This document shows, in pieces, positions 32,178-40,853 of a stretch of DNA of 64,000 nucleotides (the first letter of the stretch is position 1; each line of letters begins with the position of its first letter). The notes under the pieces are model-generated. The model was not told the origin of the DNA and did not search any database. It saw nothing but the letters and a program-made list of their open reading frames with translations. Made by a program: the position numbers and the translations under genes. The stretch is taken from NCBI RefSeq assembly GCF_023614235.1, contig NZ_CP094264.1, forward strand, positions 5,146,001 to 5,210,000. The letters are read 5' to 3'. The DNA is from Streptomyces sp. MRC013. Lineage in GTDB: Bacteria; Actinomycetota; Actinomycetes; Streptomycetales; Streptomycetaceae.

Positions 32178-34447
32178 CTACTCCGGCAGTACGGCCTCCG
32201 CCCACGTCAGGTCGGCGGAATCCTCCAGCGTGTGCGGCGTCCCCTCCAGCGCCGCGCGGAGCGCCGCGGCGCGGCGGGGGTCGCCCGGCATCGCGACCAG
32301 GCTGACGGCCGGCCCCTCCGGCCCGTCCTGCACGCCCAGGACCAGCTCCTCCAAGGACCCCCGGTCCGCGAGGGCGGCGGTGAGCACGGCGCGCAGCAGG
32401 GCCGCGCGGGCGGGGGTGTCGACCGGCGGGGCGCCGTCGCCGGCCCGGGCGTGGACCGTCACCTCGCAGCCCGCTTCGCGGGCACGGCCGACCAGGTCGC
32501 GCAGCGGCCCGTCCAGGACGCCCGGCAGGTGCAGCTCGTCGCGGACGGACCGGGCCAGCCGGTCCGCCCGGGTGCGGACGGCGGCCGGGTCGGGGGCGTC
32601 GCCCGCGGCGACCGCGCGGAGGAAGGGCACGATCTGCGCGTCGATCTCCCGCAGCCGCCGGCGGTGCTGCTCCGCCCCGGCGCGGGCGGCGGACTCGGCG
32701 GCCACGACGGCTGTGCGGTGGTGGTGGGCGTCCAGCACCGCCCCGCCCAGGGCGACCAGGGTGCGCCGGATGACCAGGCCCATCACCACCCCCGTCGCGG
32801 GCGACAGCATCGCGGGGAGGACCATGACGACCGCGCTCGCCGTCGATCCGGAGCCCGGGGGGTCCACGGCGGTCAGCACGAGGATGCCCACCTCCTCGCA
32901 CGCCAGTGCGAGGACGGTCTGGCGGACCGGGCGCACGATGACGAGCAGGGTCAGCAGCGGGGTGACCGCGCCGATCGGCCACGAGCGGTAGTCCGCGACG
33001 GCCTCCGCCGGGAGCACCGGCAGGCAGCTCACGGCCCCCACGACCGCGACCGCGAGCAGCGGGAGGGCCACCCGTCCGCCGATCCGGCGGTCGGCCCGGC
33101 GGATCAGGACGCAGGTGGCCGTCGCCAGCGCCAGGTACCACAGGAGGTGGCCGGAGAGCACCGGCGTGCCGACGGTCTGGAACACCGCGACGGCGGCCAT
33201 GACCACCAGGTACGGCAGGCACACCGCCGCGAGCGGGCCCCGCACGTCGCCCACGGCGGCGCGCAGCACCTCCTGTTGCCGGCGCGGGCGCGCCGTCATG
33301 CCGCCGTGCGCGTCCGGTGCCGGGGCACTCCAGCGCAGGCACACCGTCGTGCCGTGGCCGGGCCGGCTGCGCACGTCGGCCGAACCGCCGACCTCGGCCA
33401 TCCTCCGTACGACGGAGTCGCGCAGCCCCAGGGCGGCCCGGCGGACCCGGCCGGGCGCGAACCCGCGGCCGTCGTCCGCCACGGTCAGCTCCAGGCCCCG
33501 GTGGTCCCCGTCCAGCCGGACGGCGACGTGCGCGGCGCCGGCGTGCCGTACGTTGCGCAGAGCCTCGACGGCCGCCCCCGCGCAGGCGGCGGCGACCTCG
33601 TGCGGCACGGTCAGCTCCGGGGGAAGCGGGTCGTCACCCGCGGTCGGGGGTCGCCGCCCACGGAGGTCGCCGCCAACCCCTCCAACAGCGGTACGAGGTC
33701 GGTGGCCGCGCCGTCGTCCGGCCCGGCCCGGCCCGCCGTCAGCGCGGCCACCGCGCGGCGGGCCTCGGCACGCCGCTCCGCGGCCGGTACGCCGCTCATG
33801 CCCGCCACGCGCAGCGCCGCCCCGACGTCGTCGTGCAGCAGCCGTTGGAAGTCGCGCCGGCTCCGCCGGGCGGCCCGCTCCCGCGCGGCGTCCGCGCTCG
33901 CGTCCTCGTCCTCCCGCATGGCGGTGTCCGCCCGGTCGCCGGCGGCGCGCAGGACGGGGGCCACCGCCGTCGCCGCCACCCCCGCGGCGAGCGCCGGCCA
34001 GGCCCCCTCCAACGCGGTCGCCGCGCCCTCCTGCCACCCGGCGGCGACCTGCGCCGCCAGCGCGGCCGCCGACGCCGGCCGTCCCCGGCCCCGCGGCAGG
34101 TAGGCCGCGGAGAGGAGGACCGCCACGGCCGTCACCGTGGAGCGCAGGCCCACCGACCACTCGGCGGGCCGATGCACCGCGTACGCCGCGTGCACGACCG
34201 CCGCCAGGGCCAGGGCGCACCAGGCGTCGACCGGGCCGATGCGGACGAACGCCCCCCGGTGGACCCAGGCCGTCGCGGCCGCGGCGACCAGCACGGTGAC
34301 CCCCAGGGGGAGCGGACGCGGACCGGGCGGGACGGACAGCGGGACGGCCGTGAGCCACCAGACCGACGCGATCAGCAGGCAGAGCCCGGCGAACGCGCGG
34401 CGCAGGGCGGTCTCCACCCCGGACCGGTGGGTGCCGCGCCGGGTCAC
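32178..34447 (-). CDS. Sensor histidine kinase, possibly double module (one-base frameshift)
   Basis: The start GTG 34447 overlaps the response regulator stop as GTGA. Residues 1-150 hold about five membrane helices; a degenerate DHp helix (RRDFQRLLHDDVGAALR) follows, then a HATPase with NVRHAGA, DDGRGF and GHGTTV. The ATPase lies in the next frame: a C5 run on the coding strand (plus G5, 33619-33623) needs a sixth base. After the ATPase the same frame continues without stop into a second unit (ATG at 33299 inside) with about six membrane helices, a helical linker and a degenerate ATPase-like C-terminus. Either this is a fused protein of about 756 residues or a second gene whose boundary is hidden by another error. 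NarL/DesK-type signalling with the adjacent regulator is likely. Confidence 0.75.
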
Positions 34448-35178
34448 CCGGCGGCGCCCGGGGGCGGCGTACCCGGTCCGTCGGAACCGGCCGGGCCGAG
34501 GTCGATGTGGCCGTCCGCCATCAGGCGGTACACCAACTCGGAGGTGCCGGCCGGCCGGGTCCCCCGGTTCCTGCCGAACGCCTCGATGGCCCGCCGCCGG
34601 TGGGTCCGGACCGTCTCCTCGGTCATGTACAGGCGGCGGGCGATGGCGTCCGTCCTGAAGCCGCGGGCCAGCAGCTCCACCACCTCGAGCTGGCGGGGGC
34701 TCAGCCGCACCCTTCCCCGGGGGTCGTTGACGATCTGGTGGGCCAGCCGGCCGGACACGTACGCGTTGCCCGTGTGCGCCGCCCTGACCGCCTCGACGAG
34801 CTGGGCCTCCGGATCCTCCTTCAGCACCAGTCCGAGCGCCCCCGCCTCGATGCCCCGGCGCACCACCACGGGGCGGTGCTCGCGGCTGAACAGCATGACC
34901 CGCGGGCCCCACGCCCGCAGGCGGCCGACGTTGTCGGCGACGTCGCTGCCGTCGTTCAACTCGATGTCCAGGAGGACGACCGAGGGCAGCGCCGTCACGG
35001 CGGACGGCAGCGCGCCCACGTTCCCGGCGCTGCCCACCCACTCGATCTCGGGCGCCGACTCGGTGAGGTACGCCGGGATGCCGCGCAGGATCATCGAGTG
35101 GTCGTCGACCGCGGCCAGGCGCGGTCCGTTCGCGGCGGCACCGCCGTCGCCGTCGTGCGGTCCCCGGGTGTCGTCCAT
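34444..35178 (-). CDS. NarL/LuxR-type response regulator
   Basis: The 244-residue protein has a receiver domain (about 20-135) with VDDH acidic pocket, phospho-acceptor Asp in LLDIELN and the switch Lys in LVLKED, and a C-terminal LuxR helix-turn-helix (LSPRQLEVVELLARGFRTDA, then EETVRTHRRRA). GGAGGAGG precedes ATG 35178. It is translated first in a two-gene operon with the overlapping kinase. The divergent operon at 35385 and the inverted repeat at 35263-35290 between them are its most obvious candidate target and operator. Confidence 0.93.
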   Translation of the reverse strand: MDDTRGPHDGDGGAAANGPRLAAVDDHSMILRGIPAYLTESAPEIEWVGSAGNVGALPSAVTALPSVVLLDIELNDGSDVADNVGRLRAWGPRVMLFSREHRPVVVRRGIEAGALGLVLKEDPEAQLVEAVRAAHTGNAYVSGRLAHQIVNDPRGRVRLSPRQLEVVELLARGFRTDAIARRLYMTEETVRTHRRRAIEAFGRNRGTRPAGTSELVYRLMADGHIDLGPAGSDGPGTPPPGAAG

Positions 35179-35262
35179 ACCGCCCCCTCCTCCCGCGGCC
35201 CGCCGGTCACCCCGCCGGTCCCGGCCGCCCGGCACCCAGGTCTACCACCGGCGGCCGCCCCG

Positions 35263-35290
35263 CGTCTGTCCCCGTGGGCGGGGACAGACG
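35263..35290. promoter_or_regulatory. Inverted repeat in a divergent promoter region
   Basis: Perfect 12-base arms (35263-35274 and 35279-35290; arm CGTCTGTCCCCG) flank a 4-base centre. It lies 85 bases from the regulator start and 95 bases from the start of the divergent operon. A dyad in this place suits a dimeric regulator such as the NarL-type protein at 34444, though a hairpin cannot be excluded. Confidence 0.5.
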
Positions 35291-35384
35291 GGCGGGGGGA
35301 TCCGGGGGCAGGGTGTGAACGGGCCCCGGCGGGCCGCGGGACGGGAGCCGGGGGCGTACGGCACCGATATTCAGGAGGACGTTC

Positions 35385-35768
35385 ATGGGCAGGTTCACCA
35401 AGCGGGTCGGCACCTTCGACTCGCCGCACTCGGTCGAGGACACGCTGCAGGTCCTCTTCAAGGGCGTCGCCGAGCAGCTCAGCGACCCCTCGCCGGACGT
35501 GTCGGCACCCGGCGTGGAGGCGTCGGTCTACCTGAGCCGCTTCGACACCGGCGGCCTGAGCGTGACCGCGGGCAACAGGATCGAGACCTACTTCACCTTC
35601 CACGTCGACCTCACGCCCACCGCCGGCGGCTGCACCGGCGAGGCGTACTTCGACCGGCGGATGGGGGCGATCACCCGCTGGATGGGCAACGCCATCGGCC
35701 TGACGGGCGGGCTGTCCCTGGTGTTCCAGCGGTGCAGCGTGCGCACCCGCGGCTGGACCATCGCCTGA
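35385..35768 (+). CDS. Hypothetical protein, first gene of a two-gene operon
   Basis: The 127-residue soluble protein starts at ATG 35385 behind AGGAGGA. It opens MGRFTKRVGTFDSPHSVEDT, continues with strand-rich segments and has two Cys (in GGCTG and QRCSV). No signal peptide, membrane helix or known domain is recognised. The next gene, encoding a Cys-rich protein, begins 20 bases after its stop. The pair is divergent from a two-component system, suggesting regulated expression. Function unknown. Confidence 0.75.
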   Translation: MGRFTKRVGTFDSPHSVEDTLQVLFKGVAEQLSDPSPDVSAPGVEASVYLSRFDTGGLSVTAGNRIETYFTFHVDLTPTAGGCTGEAYFDRRMGAITRWMGNAIGLTGGLSLVFQRCSVRTRGWTIA

Positions 35769-35788
35769 ACCCGGAGGGAGGAGAAGCG

Positions 35789-36076
35789 ATGGGCGAGCTG
35801 ACGTGCAGGTGCGGGCAGCACCTGGAGCGGTGCTGTTCACGGGGGTGCGGCCGCTGCACCTCGGGGCACCGGTGCCCCCGGCACGGCAAGGACTGGGCCG
35901 TCACGACCGGCGGTGGGTTGTTCAGCGCGGGCCGGTCGGGCAGCGGCGACAGGTGCCGCAAGGACCAGGTCCCGGTCGTCAACTGCCCGCACTGCCGCGG
36001 GCGGCGAGGCAGGACCTGCGGAACGTGCGGCGGCACCGGCCAGACGTGCCCCGTCCACGGCCGCTTCTGGACGTGA
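35789..36076 (+). CDS. Cys/His-rich putative zinc-binding protein
   Basis: The 95-residue protein contains 13 Cys (positions 6, 8, 15, 16, 20, 23, 29, 56, 66, 69, 77, 80, 87) and seems bipartite. The N-terminal part has two CP-x-HG-like ends and a CGRC pair; the C-terminal part has CPHC and CGTC spaced by seven residues plus GGTGQTC, resembling the DnaJ zinc-finger CxxCxGxG repeat. Two halves each end in C-P-x-H-G (29-33 and 87-91), which suggests an internal duplication. Zinc binding is likely. GGAGGGAGGAG precedes the ATG. No family is recognised. Confidence 0.75.
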   Translation: MGELTCRCGQHLERCCSRGCGRCTSGHRCPRHGKDWAVTTGGGLFSAGRSGSGDRCRKDQVPVVNCPHCRGRRGRTCGTCGGTGQTCPVHGRFWT

Positions 36077-36090
36077 CCCCGGCCGGGGCC

Positions 36091-36135
36091 CGGGGCGGGG
36101 CGGCGCGGTGCGGGAGACCGCGCCGCCCCGCCCCG
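36091..36135 (+). terminator. Strong hairpin terminator
   Basis: Perfect 19-base arms (36091-36109 and 36117-36135) with a 7-base loop begin 15 bases after the stop of the Cys-rich gene, closing the two-gene operon. Confidence 0.75.
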
Positions 36136-36694
36136 CCGGTGCCGCCCCGCCACCGGCACGGACCGGGACCGTCCGGGGCGAGCGGCCGGGACGGGGGGCG
36201 TGGACCGGGGGGCGTGGACGGTCGGGGCCCGGGAGGCGGGGCCGTCCCCCCGGAGCCGCCGGGGTCGGGGTCCGCGCCCGTTCTCCGCCCGTCCGCGCCC
36301 TCCGCGCGTCGGCGGGGCGGCGCCGGACCGCGGCCGGGGACCACCCCGGTGCGTCGGCGAGGTGCGGGAGCGGCGGGGGAGCGCCGCGAGCCCGGCGGCC
36401 GGTGCGCGGCCGACCGGTGCGTACACGGGACCGGGGCGTGGCGTGCCGCGGGAAAACGTGTCGGCTATGCGCGTGAAGGAGCGCTCCGAGAAGGGGCGCC
36501 CCTTCGCGGATGGGCTTTCGCCTCACCACGGCGCCGGTAGGCGCCCCTCCACGCCGTCTTTCCGCTCCCTGCACCGCGCTCCTTCGTTCAGGGGGTTTGG
36601 CCGCTTCGACATGTGATTTCGCGATTGTGGGATGGATTCTGGTTCGGCACCGTCGCGCCGCCACGGCCGACGGGCCCACCGGAAGGAGAAATCC
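36136..36694. other. Intergenic region with lectin promoter
   Basis: The first 350 bases are featureless and GC-rich. A 16-base palindrome (36490-36505, GAAGGGGCGCCCCTTC) lies about 190 bases upstream of the lectin gene. The stretch 36580-36660 is clearly AT-richer than its surroundings and is the likely promoter. No gene is recognised. Confidence 0.5.
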
Positions 36695-37240
36695 ATGTTT
36701 TTCGCGCGCAAGACGGCTCTGGGCTGCACGGTCCTGCTGGCCCTGGCGTTCACCGGCGTCGGCACGGGCCAGGCGGCCGCCGCGGCCCCCGAGGGCGCCG
36801 CCCAGGCCGCTCCGCAGACCCTGGTCCTGCGCACGGTCAAGGACCCCAACATGGTGGCCGACATGGCCTACGGCTCCCCGACCGCGGGGAACCCGGTCAC
36901 CCTGTACCCCTACCACGGTGGGACGAACCAGCAGTGGGAGGTCGTCCCGGTGCAGGGCGACTGGTTCCAGCTTCGCAACAAGGCGTCCGGCACCTGCCTG
37001 GTCAACGGCTACCACAGCGTGGAGAACGGCCACAAGCTGGCCGGCTACGGCTGCAACAGCGGTTACGAGGACCAGCTCTGGACCATGGTCGGCGTCGAGA
37101 ACACCAACCAGTTCACGCTGGTCAACAAGTACAGCGGCAAGTGCATGGACCAGACCCTCAACGGCACCACGCAGACCCAGCTCACCCAGTGGCAGTGCCA
37201 CGGCCAGGTCCAGCAGCGGTGGACCGCCGCAGTGGTCTGA
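36695..37240 (+). CDS. Secreted ricin-type beta-trefoil lectin-domain protein
   Basis: The 181-residue preprotein has a Sec signal (residues 1-30, ending QAAAAA) and then one ricin B-type trefoil domain with three Q-x-W repeats (NQQWEV, DQLWTM, QQRWTA), each preceded by a G..CL/CM segment. Cys pairs in the repeats fit the usual disulfides. It stands alone without a catalytic domain, so it should bind extracellular carbohydrate such as plant or fungal polysaccharide, or its own envelope. GGAAGGAG lies seven bases upstream. Codon use in the mature part is less extreme than that of neighbours. Confidence 0.92.
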   Translation: MFFARKTALGCTVLLALAFTGVGTGQAAAAAPEGAAQAAPQTLVLRTVKDPNMVADMAYGSPTAGNPVTLYPYHGGTNQQWEVVPVQGDWFQLRNKASGTCLVNGYHSVENGHKLAGYGCNSGYEDQLWTMVGVENTNQFTLVNKYSGKCMDQTLNGTTQTQLTQWQCHGQVQQRWTAAVV

Positions 37241-37267
37241 CCCGGTCCCACCCCGTCGCGGTTCACC

Positions 37268-37310
37268 GCGGCCCGTCCGCCCGGCCGTCCGGGCCGGGCG
37301 GACGGGCCGC
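37268..37310 (+). terminator. Strong hairpin terminator
   Basis: Perfect 19-base arms (37268-37286 and 37292-37310) with a 5-base loop begin 27 bases after the lectin stop. Confidence 0.78.
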
Positions 37311-37597
37311 GCCCGGCCCGGGCCGGGCGCGGCCGCCGGTGCGGTCCGCGGCCGACCCGTGTCAGTGAACGTCGGTCGATCGCCGGCGAAGGGCGACCGA
37401 CCGACTTCTGCGCCAGGCGGGGCTGACTCCTCGTGGGTTCGTGACAGTGGGGGATGGCCGCTGTCCTGTCCCATCGGAGGGCGGGCGGTCCCCACGCACC
37501 TCGAGCACGGTGGGTGCCGGCCGTCGGCCCCGGGCGCATCGCCGGCTCCGTGTCACAGCCGCGTGGTTGGGTGGCCGCATCCCTGAAGGAGGACCAC

Positions 37598-38170
37598 GTG
37601 ACCGATCTCAAAGCGGAGTTGCACCGCGCGCTGCAGGCAGGACGGGCCGGTCTGCTCTCCAAGCTGGAGGGACTCGCCGAATACGACATGCGCCGGCCCA
37701 TGACACCCACCGCCACGAACCTGCTGGGCTTGGTCAAGCACCTGGCGGGCCTTGAGTACGGGTACCTCGGCGAATCGTTCGACCGACCGGCACCAGAACC
37801 GCTGGTCTGGGTCGAGGACGGTTCGATCTGGGAAGGCGCAGACATGTGGGCCAGGCCCGACGAGTCCAGCGAGTACGTCATCGGGCTCTACCGGCGTGCC
37901 TGCGCGCACGCCGACCGGACCGTCGCGGATCTCGCGCTCGAAACCCCGGGTCAGGTGCCGCACTGGCCCGAAGGCCGCCGGGCCACCACCTTGGGCGTGC
38001 TGCTCGTTCGTATGGTCTCCGAGACGGCGCAGCACGCTGGCCACGCGGATGTCCTGCGAGAGCTCATCGACGGCAGAGCCGGACCGGATCACGACGGCTT
38101 GGGCGACGATGCCGAGTGGCAGCAGTATCACGCCCGCATCCAGGCGGCGGCCGACGCCCACCGTGCTTGA
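37598..38170 (+). CDS. DinB-like (DUF664) putative metalloenzyme
   Basis: The 190-residue four-helix-bundle protein starts at GTG 37598 behind AAGGAGGA. Conserved histidines occur in LVKHLAGLEYGYL (first metal-ligand position) and in TAQHAGHADVLRELIDG (second and third), the pattern of DinB/DUF664 proteins. In actinomycetes such proteins can be mycothiol-dependent transferases or isomerases. Substrate unknown. GC content is visibly lower than in flanking genes, a possible sign of later acquisition. Confidence 0.88.
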   Translation: MTDLKAELHRALQAGRAGLLSKLEGLAEYDMRRPMTPTATNLLGLVKHLAGLEYGYLGESFDRPAPEPLVWVEDGSIWEGADMWARPDESSEYVIGLYRRACAHADRTVADLALETPGQVPHWPEGRRATTLGVLLVRMVSETAQHAGHADVLRELIDGRAGPDHDGLGDDAEWQQYHARIQAAADAHRA

Positions 38171-38317
38171 AAGATGTGTTGAGACCGCCCGGCCTTCGAC
38201 GAGACGGGACAGCGGCCGTCGATCGGCGGTCACTGGCACGGGCCGGCGGCGGGTGCGCACGTCGCGGGGCGCCGACCGCGTGGAGGAGGCCCGGGCCCCG
38301 GTGATCCGCCGGGCGGG

Positions 38318-40785
38318 TCACGGAACCGCGCCGTGGCGCCGGCCGTCCGGGGCCTCGGCCGGTTCCCGGAAGCCCGGTGCGCCGTCCAGCGACTGCTCCG
38401 TCCAGACCGTCTTGCCGTCGCGGGTGTACCGGGCGCCCCAGCGCTCCGTCAGCTGCGCGACCAGGAACAGCCCCCGGCCGCCCTCGTCGGTGCTGCGGGC
38501 CCGTCGCAGGTGCGGGGCGGTCGTACTGCCGTCGGACACCTCGCAGATCAGTGCGGAGTCCCTGATCAGGCGCAGCTGCACCGGCCCCGACGCGTACCGG
38601 TAGGCGTTGGTGACGAGCTCGCTCGCGATCAGCTCCGTCGTGAGCACCAGGTCGTCCAGCCCCCACTCCGCGAGCTGCGCCGCCGTCAGCCGCCGGGCCC
38701 GCTGCGCCGCGGTCGGCTCGGCCCGCAGCATCCACGTGGCCACCCGGTCCGCGGAGAGGACCCGCGTCCGGGCCAGCAGCACGGCGACATCGTCGGTGGG
38801 GTGCTCGGGCATCACGGTCCGCGTCACCTTCGCGCACAGGGCGTCCAGGTCGCCCTCCGGCCCGCTCAGCACCCCGTACAGCAGCTCCAGTCCCTCCTCG
38901 ACGTCGCGCCGGCCGGACTCGACGAGCCCGTCCGTGTAGAGCGCGAGCAGGCTGCCCTCCGGGAGTTCGAACTCGGCGTTCTCGAAGGGCAGGCCGCCCA
39001 GCCCGAGCGGCGGGCCGGGGGCAGAGCGGCGAGGACGGCCCGCCCGTCCGGCGTGACCACCACCGGCGGCGGATGCCCGGCCCGGGCCATCGAGCAGCGC
39101 CGCGAGACCGGGTCGTACACCGCGTACAGGCAGCTGGCGCCCACGATCTGCTCACCGCCCAGCGGGCCCGTCCCCTCCTGCTCCCCGGCGATCCGCCCGA
39201 CCAGGTCGTCCAGCTGCGACAGCACCTCGTCGGGCTCCAGGTCGAGGCCGGCCAGCGTGTGCACGGCCGTGCGCAGCCGCCCCATCGTCGCCGCCGCCGG
39301 CACGCCGTGCCCCACCACGTCGCCCACCACGAGGGCGACGCGCGAACCGGACAGCGGGATCACGTCGAACCAGTCCCCGCCGACCTCCGTGGCGCCGCCC
39401 GCCGGCAGGTACCGGTGGGCGATCTCCACCGCCGGGTGCTCCGGAACGCCCGCCGGGAGGAGGCTCCGCTGCAGCGACAGCGCCGCCGTCCGCTGCTGGG
39501 TGTAGCGGCGGGCGTTGTCGATGGAGACGGCGGCCCGCGCGGCGAACTCCGCGGCCAGCGTGAGGTCGTCCTCCTCGAACGGTTCCGGGCGGTAGGCCCG
39601 CCACAGGCTCACCACGCCCAGTACGGCCCCGCGGGCGCCCAGCGGCACCGCCATCAGCGAGTGCGCGTCCACCTCGCGCCCGGTGCCGCCCGCGCCCGCC
39701 GCCGGGCCCGTCTCCAGTACGGGCCGCCGCAGCCGCAGGCACCGCTCCTGAACCGGCCCAGGGGCGAACACCGCCTCGCCGTCGGGGCGGCGCGCGGCCG
39801 GCGGCGGCGGCTCCGTGACGGAGCCCAGCGCCACCCGGTGCAGGCGCGCCGAGGCCCCCGGCCCGGGCTCCCCGCCCCGTACGACCGGCTCCAGCAGGTC
39901 CACGGCCACGCAGTCCGCGAGACCGGGCACCGCCACCCGCGCCAGTTCCCGGGCCGTGCGGACGACGTCGAGGGTGGTGCCGATCCGCTCACTGGCGTCG
40001 TTCAGCAGGGCGAGCCGCCGCCGGGCCCGCTCCCGTTCGGTCACGTCCTCCACGAACTGGGTGACGCCCAGCACCTCCCCGGCCGGATCCTGCATCCGGA
40101 AGGCCGACACGGCCACGAACCGCTCCCGGCCCGGCGGGTCCGCCAGCAGCCGGCACGGCTGCTCGGTGAAGATCAGCGGGCGGCCGGTCTCCAGGACCGA
40201 CCGCAGCCCGCGCTCCGCGGTCCGCGCGTCCGGCGCCACGAGGAAGTCGCCCATCCGGGCTCCCCGCAGCGAATCCGGGGGTGCGTCCGCGAACCGGGCG
40301 ACGGCCCGGTTGACCCGCAGGATGCCCAGGTCGGGTCCGTGCACGCTGACGCCGATGGGGCAGCGGCGGAAGATCCCGTCGAGCAGTGACCGGTCGGTCT
40401 CCCACTGGATCACCTCGTCCGCCGGCGCACCGACGAGGAACCACTCCCGGCGGTGCCCGTCCCGCAGGACGAGCCGGGCGCGGAAGCCCATCAACAGCGG
40501 TGGCCCGTCCTTCCTGCGCACCGGCAGCACCCCGAACCACCCGCCCGCCCCGACGCACGTCGTGACCACCCCCGCGGCGGCGTCCCGGTCCTCCGGGCCG
40601 ATCAGCACGTCCAGCGCGCGGCGGCCGATGACCTCCTCGGGCCGGTAACCGAGCAGGTCCTCGGCGAGCGCGCTCCAGCCGACGACCGTGCCCCGCTCGT
40701 CGAGGACGGCCGTCGCCGCCCGGTGGAGGGAGAAGGGGTCCTCCGGGCTCTCGGTGAACGTTCGCAGCGGCGTGCCCATCGCCAT
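38318..40785 (-). CDS. PAS-PAS-GAF-SpoIIE-HATPase phosphatase (one-base frameshift)
   Basis: About 822 residues once repaired: two PAS domains (about 20-130 and 140-255), a GAF domain (about 275-425), SpoIIE phosphatase with GGDWFDV and VGDVVGHG, and a C-terminal GHKL ATPase (ELVTNAYRYA, then GGRGLFLVAQL). The frame breaks within the phosphatase domain at a plus-strand G5 run (39017-39021); a sixth base restores PPGPPLGLG and the YTDGLVES motif before the ATPase in the other frame. The architecture matches Streptomyces regulators controlling stress sigma factors. The ATG at 40785 is followed by a second at 40779. The divergent neighbours give no partner. Confidence 0.85.
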
Positions 40786-40853
40786 CACCCTCGTACGGGA
40801 AGACGGACCCGGCAAGCGCTGCCGGGGCCCGGGGGGACCCCCGCGCCCGGCGG

